64,000 bases of DNA, taken from positions 4,243,501 through 4,307,500 of the forward strand of contig CP053915.1 of assembly GCA_021496925.1 (NCBI GenBank). Reading direction: 5' to 3'. Source of the DNA: Acidovorax sp. YS12 (GTDB lineage Bacteria; Pseudomonadota; Gammaproteobacteria; Burkholderiales; Burkholderiaceae_C). A program made the translations under genes and the position numbers. The notes under the pieces are model-generated. The model was not told the DNA's origin. It worked only from the letters and a program-made list of their open reading frames with translations, and did no database searches. Positions within the stretch are counted from its first letter, which is position 1; each line of letters opens with the position of its first letter. Shown here piece after piece: positions 26,165 through 33,629 of the stretch.

Positions 26165-26363
26165 TCCTGCGACGGTATTGGTATCAGTTTTCCATGGCGC
26201 TGCGCGCCACCCGCAGCCCATGAAACCGGCGCGGCCCATGCGCGGGCAGCCGCGCAAGGGCCGCCCCGCCGCGCTGGCTGCGTCCCCCTGCCCGCATGGC
26301 GCAGCCATGCGAGAGCGGGGGGAAGGCGCGAAGCGCCTCAGGGGGGTGTTGTTTCATCTCAGG
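26165..26363. repeat. 199-bp direct repeat, copy 1 (hipA side)
   Basis: Begins tcctgcgacggtattggtat and ends gttgtttcatctcagg. It matches 28057-28255 with only a few scattered mismatches. It contains a ggcgcgaagcgcc hairpin and a GC-rich core. The hipA stop codon lies in its last bases. Together with copy 2 it brackets the hipBA module. Confidence 0.85.
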
Positions 26364-27633
26364 CAGGCTCGATGGGCTCGGTGCGGTAGAAGCAGCCCGG
26401 CAGGATGGCCTGCTCCAGCATCTCAATGGAGCGCGCGTCCACGTGGCACCTGGCAAAGAACTCGCGCCAGCCGTTGACGACACCGAGCATGCGCTCGACG
26501 AGTGCCTGGGCCTCGCTGGCGGACAGCCCGAAGGCTCCACAGTCCGACAACAGGTTGTAGAGGCTGGCCACGCGGCCAAATCGTCCGGCTTCCAGCGCCA
26601 GATCACGGCGCTCCTGCGACACCAGCGGAGCCGGCACGATGTCGTAGGCCGGTGAGAGCCGCCAGCCGGCCGGGGTGCGCAGCAATGCATGGTTGCGCGG
26701 GTGATCGTCGTTGTTGGTGACCATCGCGTTGAATACCATGCGCATGAACAGCTCGCGCCGGTCTTCATCGGGCTTGACCGACCATCGGCGCAGCTCGTCG
26801 GCCAGCAGGCGGTAAGACCACCGCTCGCGGCCGCTGTAGCCGTCTTCGGCATCCAGGACCGTGAGACCGGAGACCAGGCCGTGCCGCGCGTAGGTCTGGG
26901 CGTCCGGGTTCCACGCGCGGTCGAAGCGCAGCAACATCAGGGCCTCGGCTTTGCCGATGGGCTCCAGGCGCGTGCCGCATACGTGCAGTCCCGCCGCGCG
27001 GGCGAGTTCGAGGGTGGCGAACTCGATACGCTGCATGTTGTGCCGGTCCCGCTTCTCGGGCAGCTTGGCCAGGTAGATGCGGTGCTGGTCTTCCACCGTG
27101 ACCTTCGGCCGCGCACCGCCCATGCTGGTGCCGGGCTCCAGGCTTTCCAGCACCTCGTGGGGCAGTTTTCCGGTCTCCTCCAACTGTTCGGCCGCTTCGG
27201 CGAGTGCTTGCAGTTGGTGTGTGCGGTTGAATGGCCGCGCTGGCCCCGGTGGCGTAACGGAAAGACCAAAGCGCAGGTTGCCCGCGCCATCGTCGGGACC
27301 GTTGAGGAGGTATTCCATCTCGGCGATGTCGGCCTCGGGGCGCGCCAGGCGGGCCTGGATGACGCGACGACCCCAGGCATCGGGGCTGGCGTCCCGCACG
27401 GCGCCCGGAATGCCTTTGAGCTTCGTGAAGTGCTGAGGCTTCGCCGACAGAGGCAGACGGTAGGGGTCCAGGGCCATGACGTTCGGCCGTTCAAGGTAGC
27501 GCTTGCCGTAGGTGAAGGTGCCTTGGAACGCACCGGCGCCGACCTCCCGAACCTTCAGGGAGGCGCACGGTACCCACTCGAAGGTGCCGGGCAACTCGAC
27601 GTAGACGTAGCAGGATTTTTCTTCGGCAGCCAT
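26359..27633 (-). CDS. hipA: HipA-family serine/threonine kinase toxin
   Basis: A 424-residue toxin of a type II toxin-antitoxin pair. HipA kinases phosphorylate targets such as glutamyl-tRNA synthetase and induce persistence. The N-terminal couple domain (residues about 5-110) is followed by the kinase core, with GGARPKVTVED (172-182), the catalytic loop NNDDHPRNH (307-315) and the metal-binding SPAYDIVP (327-334). All key positions look intact. The gene starts 11 bp after hipB. The stop codon falls within a 199-bp repeat that recurs behind exbD, which suggests the pair is a mobile or inserted module. Confidence 0.9.
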   Translation of the reverse strand: MAAEEKSCYVYVELPGTFEWVPCASLKVREVGAGAFQGTFTYGKRYLERPNVMALDPYRLPLSAKPQHFTKLKGIPGAVRDASPDAWGRRVIQARLARPEADIAEMEYLLNGPDDGAGNLRFGLSVTPPGPARPFNRTHQLQALAEAAEQLEETGKLPHEVLESLEPGTSMGGARPKVTVEDQHRIYLAKLPEKRDRHNMQRIEFATLELARAAGLHVCGTRLEPIGKAEALMLLRFDRAWNPDAQTYARHGLVSGLTVLDAEDGYSGRERWSYRLLADELRRWSVKPDEDRRELFMRMVFNAMVTNNDDHPRNHALLRTPAGWRLSPAYDIVPAPLVSQERRDLALEAGRFGRVASLYNLLSDCGAFGLSASEAQALVERMLGVVNGWREFFARCHVDARSIEMLEQAILPGCFYRTEPIEPA

Positions 27634-27644
27634 GGAGGTTCCCG

Positions 27645-27977
27645 TCAGAAGTCGTTGCTGGGCGCAGGCGCACGCATGCGCTGCGGCCGCCGGGCTGCTT
27701 CAAGAATCTTCCCGTGTTCATCGCCGTCGGGGTCGGCAACCGCCCGAACCGTGTCCAACAAGCCGAGTTTCCACAGCACTGCCAGCAGGGAGCCGACCGC
27801 GACACCAGGCTCACCGTTCTCTATGCGGTACAGCGTGCGCCGGCCGATGCCGCAGGCTTGGGCCAGCTCGTCCATGTTCAACTGCCGGCGCAGCCGGGCG
27901 GTTCGGATGCCCTCGCCCAGTCGCTCGACGGATTTCAGAACTTCCAGGGGAAGCACTTGGGTAACTTTTTGAGCCAT
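27645..27977 (-). CDS. hipB: HipB-like XRE-family antitoxin
   Basis: A 110-residue DNA-binding protein with a Cro/C1-type helix-turn-helix: IRTARLRRQLNMDELAQACG, then IGRRTLYRIENGEPG, residues about 24-58. The flexible C-terminal tail of some 35 residues is Arg/Pro rich. As the first gene of the hipBA pair it should repress the operon and neutralise the kinase. A strong inverted repeat lies just upstream of its ATG. Confidence 0.88.
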   Translation of the reverse strand: MAQKVTQVLPLEVLKSVERLGEGIRTARLRRQLNMDELAQACGIGRRTLYRIENGEPGVAVGSLLAVLWKLGLLDTVRAVADPDGDEHGKILEAARRPQRMRAPAPSNDF

Positions 27978-27978
27978 A

Positions 27979-28009
27979 TTTGACCCGTTAAATGATATAA
28001 CGGGCCAAA
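27979..28009. promoter_or_regulatory. Inverted-repeat operator of hipBA
   Basis: Perfect half-sites cccgtta (27984-27990) and taacggg (27998-28004), 7-bp spacer, with near-symmetrical tttga/ccaaa flanks. It lies immediately before the hipB start, as expected for autoregulation by HipB. Confidence 0.7.
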
Positions 28010-28029
28010 TAATGCCATATTCGCATCAC

Positions 28030-28056
28030 GCCAGGCAGGCGCTAACAGCTATCGAA
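28030..28056. repeat. Dispersed agcgcttg repeat, copy G (partial)
   Basis: The run gccaggcaggcgctaacagc followed by tatcgaa is the right half of the repeat as seen in copy F. It abuts copy 2 of the 199-bp repeat directly. Confidence 0.5.
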
Positions 28057-28255
28057 TCCTGCGACGGTATTGGTATTAGTTTTCCATGGCGCTGCGCGCC
28101 ACCCGCAGCCCATGAAACCGGCGCGGCCCATGCGCGGGCCACCGCGCAAGGGCCGCCCCGCCGCGCTGGTGGCGTCCCCCTGCCCGCATGGCGCAGCCAT
28201 GCGAGAGCGGGGGGAAGGCGCGAAGCGCCTCAGGGGGGTGTTGTTTCATCTCAGG
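28057..28255. repeat. 199-bp direct repeat, copy 2 (exbD side)
   Basis: Same order and length as 26165-26363. The exbD stop codon lies in its last bases, just as the hipA stop lies in copy 1. Recombination between the copies would remove 1892 bp containing hipBA. Confidence 0.85.
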
Positions 28256-28667
28256 GCGACTTCTCCGGCACGCTCACGAAGCCGATCTTGCCCAGGCCGG
28301 CCCGGGCCGACAGGGCCATGACCTTGGCGAGGGTTTCGTAGGGGGTCTGTGCATCGGCCTGCAGATGGATTTCCGGCTGCGGCACATGGCTTGCCGCTTC
28401 CTGCATGCGTTGCGGCAGCGCCTCTGTGGTGGTTGCCTCGCCGTTCCAGTAGAGGCGGCCATCGGCCTTGATGCCGAGCTGGATGGTCTGCGGCCGCAGA
28501 TCGGCCGGTGCGCTGCTGGCTTGGGGCAATTCAATCTTCACCGCATGCGTCAGCAGGGGCGCGGCCACGATGAAGACGATCAGCAATACCAGCATCACGT
28601 CGATCAACGGAATCATGTTGATCTCGGAAAGCGGTTGCTGGCCGTTTGGAGCCGGGTGGAACGCCAT
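28251..28667 (-). CDS. exbD: ExbD-type biopolymer transport protein
   Basis: A 138-residue inner-membrane protein that works with ExbB and TonB to pass proton-motive force to outer-membrane receptors. A single N-terminal membrane segment carries the functional aspartate (NMIPLIDVMLVLLIVFIVAA); a periplasmic domain follows. ATG 28667 shares one base with the exbB stop (TGATG), so the two are translationally coupled. It is the last gene of the leftward uptake operon, and its stop lies within the 199-bp repeat. Confidence 0.93.
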   Translation of the reverse strand: MAFHPAPNGQQPLSEINMIPLIDVMLVLLIVFIVAAPLLTHAVKIELPQASSAPADLRPQTIQLGIKADGRLYWNGEATTTEALPQRMQEAASHVPQPEIHLQADAQTPYETLAKVMALSARAGLGKIGFVSVPEKSP

Positions 28668-29416
28668 CACGCCCTCCCGCCCTGGTGCGCCGGCATGGCA
28701 GCGAAGCCTTCCGTGGCGGCGGGTGTTTCCATCCGGCCCAGGGCCAGCAACCCGAAGACGCGGTGGGCATAGCTCTCCAGTTCGCCACTCCATTGCCGGT
28801 TGATGCGCCCGAAGGCGTTGTAGGCCAGCACGGCGGGAATGGCCACGGCCAGGCCGCAGGCCGTCATGATCAGCGCCTCGCCGACCGGCCCGGCAACGCG
28901 GTCAAGGCTCGCCTGCCCCGAGAGGCCGATGCTGAGCAGGGCATGGTAGATGCCCCACACGGTGCCGAAGAGGCCGACGAAGGGCGCCGTCGAACCGACC
29001 GACGCGAGGGTGGACAAGCCTTGCTCGCGCTGCCGGTTTTCCTCGGCAATGGCCATGTGCAGGGCCGCGCCGATGAAATCGTCCGGCACCGTCATGTCGA
29101 AGCCGCGCGGCTCCTCCTGGCGTTTCAACTGGCGGCACGCCGCCATCGCCTTCTCCAGCACCCGTCCATAGGGCTCCCGGGCCGGCGCCTGGCACACCAG
29201 TCCTTGCGCCTCGCGAAAGGTCGAAAGGCCGCAGGACGAGGCCAGGAAGCGATCGCTGGCCGCCTTCAGACGCAGTTGCTGCCAGGACTTCAACAGGATC
29301 AGGTACCAGCTAGCAACCGACATCAGCACCAGCGCACCCAGCACCAGGATGCCGACGGTATCGGTCTGCGCCAGGAAATGATGGATGCCGAACGGCACAG
29401 GGAGGGTTTCGGACAT
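28667..29416 (-). CDS. exbB: ExbB/TolQ-type proton channel protein
   Basis: A 249-residue protein with three membrane segments: TVGILVLGALVLMSVASWYL, then STAPFVGLFGTVWGIYHALL (the ExbB/TolQ signature), then LIMTACGLAVAIPAVLAYNA. It forms the pentameric channel of the TonB-ExbB-ExbD motor. ATG 29416 has GGAG 7 bases upstream and is preferred to an in-frame TTG. It lies 2 bp after tonB and overlaps exbD by one base. Confidence 0.93.
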   Translation of the reverse strand: MSETLPVPFGIHHFLAQTDTVGILVLGALVLMSVASWYLILLKSWQQLRLKAASDRFLASSCGLSTFREAQGLVCQAPAREPYGRVLEKAMAACRQLKRQEEPRGFDMTVPDDFIGAALHMAIAEENRQREQGLSTLASVGSTAPFVGLFGTVWGIYHALLSIGLSGQASLDRVAGPVGEALIMTACGLAVAIPAVLAYNAFGRINRQWSGELESYAHRVFGLLALGRMETPAATEGFAAMPAHQGGRA

Positions 29417-29418
29417 AT

Positions 29419-30183
29419 TCAACTCCGCAAGGAAAAACGAATGGGAACCAGAACCCAGCCGGCGGTATCCGTGCCGCCCTGCCGGGCCGGGATGAAGCGC
29501 CAGAGCCAGACAGCTTCGCTGGCCGCCTGGTCGAGGCGCTCGAAGCCGCTGCTCTGGTGCAGCTGGATGGCGTCGGGGCGGCCTTCGGCGGTAACGTGCA
29601 CGCGCAGCGTGACCCGCCCCTGCTCATGCCGCATGCGCGAAATGGGCGGGTACTCGGGTGCCGGGTTGGAGAGATAGTCGGCATCGAAACTCGGCGCCGA
29701 GGGCGACGGCACCGCGCCGGCCTGGGCCATGGCATCGGCCGCGGGCCCCTTGGGCAGGCTGGCTGGCGCTTCCGGCTTGGCCGGCCTGTCATCCGGGGCG
29801 GGCGGCGCCACCGGGCCATGCGCCAGCGGGTCCGGCGTCCTGGCGGCCACGGCCAGCACCGGTTCCGGCCTGGGACGCACCGCTGGCGCAGGCTTGGGTT
29901 TCATTGGCAAGGGCTTGGGCTCCACCGAGGGCCGCGGGTCGGCCGGCGGCTGGGTATGCGCGGCATCGACCCAATGGACCCGCAGCACGCCGACCGGCTC
30001 GTTCCCGCCCTTGTCGAAGGCACCAAAGTATTGCCCCGCCAGCAGGGCCAGCGCGTGCGCCGACAGCACGGCGGCCACCAGGCCGCAGTGCCATGCGAGC
30101 GAGACCTTGCCGGCATCGCCGCCGCACGGGGGCGGCGCCGGGTTCCGGGGGCCGGGTATCAGGGGCGGGTGGGCAGGGCGCAT
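29419..30183 (-). CDS. tonB: TonB energy transducer
   Basis: A 254-residue TonB. A short cytoplasmic stretch precedes one membrane anchor (WHCGLVAAVLSAHALALLAG), then a Pro/Lys-rich periplasmic spacer (EPKPLPMKPKPAPAVRPRPE) and a C-terminal TonB domain with YPPISRMRHEQGRVTLRVHV and GFERLDQAASEAVWLWRF. It links the inner-membrane ExbBD motor to outer-membrane receptors, most likely the two encoded upstream in this island. It follows the ABC ATPase gene by 12 bp. Confidence 0.93.
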   Translation of the reverse strand: MRPAHPPLIPGPRNPAPPPCGGDAGKVSLAWHCGLVAAVLSAHALALLAGQYFGAFDKGGNEPVGVLRVHWVDAAHTQPPADPRPSVEPKPLPMKPKPAPAVRPRPEPVLAVAARTPDPLAHGPVAPPAPDDRPAKPEAPASLPKGPAADAMAQAGAVPSPSAPSFDADYLSNPAPEYPPISRMRHEQGRVTLRVHVTAEGRPDAIQLHQSSGFERLDQAASEAVWLWRFIPARQGGTDTAGWVLVPIRFSLRS

Positions 30184-30195
30184 GGCGTTGGTCCG

Positions 30196-30990
30196 CTACC
30201 TTGCCACCGGAAGCCGGCGCAAACCGCCATGCACCGGCACCAGCGAGGCCAGCGCCTTTCCCTCGTGCTCGAAGGCCACCTGGCGCAGCGGCACGCCGTA
30301 CAGCTGCAGCAGATGGGCCTCGGTCAGCACCTCGTCCACCGGCCCGCAGGCGTAGTCGCTCTGGCCGAACATCAGCAGGGCGCCGTCCGCCACGGCATGG
30401 GCGTGGTGCGGGTGGTGGGTCGTGAACAGCACCGTCAGCCCCTCATCGCGCAGCCTGGCGATCCATTCCAGCACGATGCCCTGGTTCTTCAGGTCGAGCG
30501 CCGAGGTCGGTTCGTCGAGCACCAGAATATCGGCCCCGCTCGCCAGGGCACGGGCGAACACGACCAACTGCCGCTGCCCGCCGGACAACTCATCGAAACT
30601 GCGCCCGGCCAAGCCGGCCAGCCCCAGGCGTTCCAGCGCATCGAGCGCCGCGATCTCATCGAGCTTCGAGGGCAGCGAAAAAAGCCCGATCTGCCGCGCC
30701 CGGCCCATGAGCACCATGTCCAGCACGCGAAACGGAAAGCTCACCTGGAACAACTGCGGCACGAAAGCCAACTGGCCCTGTACCCGTACTTCCCCGCGCA
30801 CCGGCCGCAAGGCGCCGAGCAGCAGCTTGAGCAAGGTCGTCTTGCCCCGGCCGTTGGGGCCGAGGATGGCGAACACGCTGCCGCGCGCCACACGGGCCGA
30901 GTAGCCTTGCAGCACGGCGGGCATGCGCGGCCCGTAGGCGAAATCGACCGCCGCCATTGCGACGGCGGGCTCCAGCGGTATTTCACTCAC
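30196..30990 (-). CDS. FecE/FepC-type ABC transporter ATP-binding protein
   Basis: About 264 residues, from GTG 30990. The start overlaps the permease stop by 8 bp; an ATG at 30954 is the alternative. Motifs: Walker A LGPNGRGKTTLLKLLLGAL, ABC signature DELSGGQRQLVVFARAL, Walker B ILVLDEPTSALD and H-loop FTTHHPHHAHA. It powers the FecCD permease for import of an iron-siderophore, heme or cobalamin-like chelate. The variant GPNGRGKT has Arg where Ala or Ser is usual; that is unusual but not disabling. Confidence 0.9.
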   Translation of the reverse strand: MSEIPLEPAVAMAAVDFAYGPRMPAVLQGYSARVARGSVFAILGPNGRGKTTLLKLLLGALRPVRGEVRVQGQLAFVPQLFQVSFPFRVLDMVLMGRARQIGLFSLPSKLDEIAALDALERLGLAGLAGRSFDELSGGQRQLVVFARALASGADILVLDEPTSALDLKNQGIVLEWIARLRDEGLTVLFTTHHPHHAHAVADGALLMFGQSDYACGPVDEVLTEAHLLQLYGVPLRQVAFEHEGKALASLVPVHGGLRRLPVAR

Positions 30991-32077
30991 GATTCCACCC
31001 TTTCCCCTGCATCTTCCAGAACAGGAAGGCGAACACCGGCGTGCCGACCAGCGACGTGAGCAGCCCGATGGGAATCTCCTGTGCCGTGGCGCTGCGCGCG
31101 ATGTCGTCCATGGCCAGCAGGTAGATGCCACCGAGCAGCGCCGACGCCGGGAGCAGCCGCGAATGCTCCGGCCCGGCCAGCATGCGCGCGATGTGCGGGA
31201 CGATCAGCCCCACCCAGCCGACACCGCCCGACACGGCCACCTGCGCCGCCACCAGCAGCGCAACCAGCGCGACAACGCCCCAGCGCAGCGCCTCGACATT
31301 GACGCCCAGGGCCTGCGCATCCGCCTCGCCCAGCGACAGCAGATTGATGCGCCAGCGCAGCATCAGCAGCAAGCTGCCGGCGAACAAGGTGACGCCTGCG
31401 ACGATGGCCACTTTTTCATAAGTCATTCCGACGAAGCTGCCGAGCAGCCAGTAGATGATCGACGGCAGCCGGGTTTGCGGATCGGCCACATACTGCGCCA
31501 TGCCGGTCAGCGCCCCGAAGAAGCCGCCGACGATCACCCCCGCCAGGATCAGCGCCAGCATGCTGCTCTTGCCGGCCAGCCTGGACAGCCCGAAGGCGAC
31601 GAGCAGCGCCCCCATGCCGAAGCCGAAGGCCAGGCCGACCATGCCCCACATGGGCCACGAAAGCATGATCGCCAGCACCCCGCCGAACGAGGCCCCGGCC
31701 GACACCCCGACCACCTCCGGCCCGACCAGCGGATTGCGGAACACGCCCTGCATCGCCGCACCGGCCATCGCCAGCCCCATGCCGCACAGCGTCACGCCGA
31801 GGATGCGCGGCATGCGCACGATCTCCACCACCACCCAGGCCTTGTCGGTGTAGGGGCGGGATTCGTTCAATCCCGTGGTCAGCACGATCGAGACGATGTC
31901 GCGTAGCGGCACCGGATAGCGGCCCAGCGTGAGCGAGAAAAGCATCAGCGCCAGCAGCGCGACGAAGAACAGCAGAATCAACAAGTCGGCGCGCATCGGC
32001 GGCGAACGGCGGTGCGCGGCGGGGCTACCGGTATCTGCCAGCGCATCGGCGGTGAATGTCGGGTTGGATGAGTTCAT
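30983..32077 (-). CDS. FecCD-family ABC permease
   Basis: A 364-residue inner-membrane permease of the BtuC/FecCD family with about 10 membrane segments. Typical strings are MQGVFRNPLVGPEVVGVSAG, IYWLLGSFVGMTYEKV, LRWRINLLSLGEADAQALGV and the EAA-like GLIVPHIARMLAGPEHSRLL. ATG 32077 (MNSSNPTFTAD) is preferred to the more upstream ATG 32104. Only one permease gene is present, so it probably works as a homodimer. It feeds iron-siderophore, heme or cobalamin import with the ATPase just downstream. Confidence 0.92.
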   Translation of the reverse strand: MNSSNPTFTADALADTGSPAAHRRSPPMRADLLILLFFVALLALMLFSLTLGRYPVPLRDIVSIVLTTGLNESRPYTDKAWVVVEIVRMPRILGVTLCGMGLAMAGAAMQGVFRNPLVGPEVVGVSAGASFGGVLAIMLSWPMWGMVGLAFGFGMGALLVAFGLSRLAGKSSMLALILAGVIVGGFFGALTGMAQYVADPQTRLPSIIYWLLGSFVGMTYEKVAIVAGVTLFAGSLLLMLRWRINLLSLGEADAQALGVNVEALRWGVVALVALLVAAQVAVSGGVGWVGLIVPHIARMLAGPEHSRLLPASALLGGIYLLAMDDIARSATAQEIPIGLLTSLVGTPVFAFLFWKMQGKGWNRE

Positions 32078-32156
32078 GGGCAATGGCGCCGGATGACCGG
32101 GCACGCATCAATAAAGAGTATGTAGACTGGATCGGTTTTGATGAAAGAAGGCCGCC

Positions 32157-32357
32157 ATGCGAACCACGCTGACCATCGACGACGCCCTGTACGAGCGCGC
32201 GCTGGAACTGGCCGACCCCGCCATGGACAAGGCCGATCTGCTGCGCGAGGCCGTCAAAACCTTCATCCGCGTGCAATCGGCCAAGCGCCTGGCCGCCCTG
32301 GGCGGCAGCCAGCCGGACATCCAGGACATTCCCCGCCGCAGCGGCGAACCCGCGTAA
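32157..32357 (+). CDS. vapB: VapB-type antitoxin (orphaned)
   Basis: A 66-residue protein starting MRTTLTIDDALYERALELAD, the ribbon-helix-helix start of VapB/DUF2191 antitoxins that bind operator DNA. The rest (KADLLREAVKTFIRVQSAKR) is the helical part and toxin-binding tail. It lies on the opposite strand to the uptake operon around it. The vapC start overlaps its last base (TAATG), but the toxin gene is cut off after about 10 codons, so the antitoxin is orphaned. Confidence 0.85.
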   Translation: MRTTLTIDDALYERALELADPAMDKADLLREAVKTFIRVQSAKRLAALGGSQPDIQDIPRRSGEPA

Positions 32358-32389
32358 TGAGTGAGGTGCTCGTCGATACTTCGGTGCGG
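32357..32389 (+). pseudogene. vapC remnant (PIN-domain toxin, first codons only)
   Basis: Reads MSEVLVDTSV, the usual first strand of VapC PIN toxins with the catalytic aspartate, and then runs into unrelated sequence. The rest of the roughly 130-codon gene is missing. The joint lies about 55 bp from the 3' end of the binding-protein gene, so a deletion or insertion event ended here. Confidence 0.75.
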
Positions 32390-32444
32390 CCTACGACCCC
32401 GCCCGGCATTGACCCACGCCGCCGTATGCCTGGTTTCCGTGGCA

Positions 32445-33629
32445 TCAGTACGCCAAGGCCGTGCCACGGTCTTCCCCTTTCGTTTCGCTCGTCTGGATTG
32501 GCGCGCCGTCCAGCAGGCGCTCGAAACCGGCAGCGCCCGCGTTGTCGCGCGGGTGCAGCATGGTGTCGAAGTCGTGTGTGGTGAAGGCGTGGCCGTAGAC
32601 CTCGCGGTAGGCGTCGGTGATCTCCCCGCGCAGCGAAGTTCTCCATCGCCCTCCGGGGTGCAGCAGCCGTGCCATCCACGACACCAGCAGCGGGGCTTCG
32701 ACGGGCCCGGCCATCCGCGAGGCGCCCGTCGGCATACGGTACACACGCCGCTGCTGTACTGCATCCAGCGCACGCAGCGCAGGGTTTTCGTACAAGGTCT
32801 GCGGTGCCAATGAATGGTAGGGTGAAGAAAGAAGCAGGATGGCCTGGGGATCGAGCCGGTACAGTTCCTCGACGTTGGCCGCACCATTGAACGGGCGGGC
32901 CTGCTCTACGGCGTTGCGTGCACCTGCGGTGCGCAGCAGTGCGTCCAGCGATGCCTGCCGCCCGCTCACCACGTACAACTGTTCGCTGCTGACGATCACC
33001 ACATCCACTGGCTTCGTCCCCGGTGGCACGCCCGCGCCCACACGCGCGATGGCGTGGCGGTAGCGCGTCAGCAGCGCCTCGGCGCGGCCGGGTTTGCCGG
33101 TCATCGCGCCGATCAGGCGAAACAGCGAGGCCCGGTCGGGCTCGTCGCGGTCATCCAGTTCGATGACGGCCGGGTAGCCTGTCGTTTCCAGCAGGCTGCC
33201 GAACCATTCGCCGGTAATCACCGCGTCGGGCTCCTCGATCAGCACCTGCTCGATGCTGAGCATGTTCGTCTCCGCGCGGATGATCAGCGGCGTGCGCCGC
33301 GCGAAGCCCGGGAACAGGCGGGTGAGCAGCTCGTTGCGCGCTTCGCGCCAGAGGTAGGGGTAGAGCGTGGCGACGTGCGCGTCGGTCTCGTCCACCGTCA
33401 TGTAGTGCCAGACCATGGGCTGGTCGAACATCACGCGCCGCGCCGGAACGTCCAGCCGCACGCGGCGCTGCCGCAAGTCCTCGACCACGGTGCCGGGGGA
33501 CGGCGCCGCCACGCGGGCGTGCGGCGGCCGCGCGGCAATCACAAGCACCGCAGCACTCAGCACCGCCATGGCCGCAACGGCCATCCAGTTCAGCTGCTGC
33601 AGCGGTGCCGCCACGCCTGGCCGGGCCAT
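32445..33629 (-). CDS. ABC transporter substrate-binding protein, FepB/BtuF type
   Basis: About 394 residues. ATG 33629 shares one base with the AAA ATPase stop (TGATG). An N-terminal membrane or signal segment (MAVAAMAVLSAAVLVIAA) lacks a clear lipobox cysteine, so the protein may be anchored or cleaved. The mature part has the two-lobed helical-backbone fold of iron/cobalamin binding proteins: RRVMFDQPMVWHYMTVDE, PDAVITGEWFGSLLETTGYP, NVEELYRLDPQAILLLSSPY and VYRMPTGASRMAGP. It should deliver a chelate to the FecCD permease encoded downstream. The ligand is unknown. Confidence 0.85.
   Translation of the reverse strand: MARPGVAAPLQQLNWMAVAAMAVLSAAVLVIAARPPHARVAAPSPGTVVEDLRQRRVRLDVPARRVMFDQPMVWHYMTVDETDAHVATLYPYLWREARNELLTRLFPGFARRTPLIIRAETNMLSIEQVLIEEPDAVITGEWFGSLLETTGYPAVIELDDRDEPDRASLFRLIGAMTGKPGRAEALLTRYRHAIARVGAGVPPGTKPVDVVIVSSEQLYVVSGRQASLDALLRTAGARNAVEQARPFNGAANVEELYRLDPQAILLLSSPYHSLAPQTLYENPALRALDAVQQRRVYRMPTGASRMAGPVEAPLLVSWMARLLHPGGRWRTSLRGEITDAYREVYGHAFTTHDFDTMLHPRDNAGAAGFERLLDGAPIQTSETKGEDRGTALAY

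Noticed and set aside
26165..28255. Two spaced repeats considered as a CRISPR-like array
   Set aside because: Only two 199-bp copies with a gene pair between them; no short regular spacers and no cas genes.
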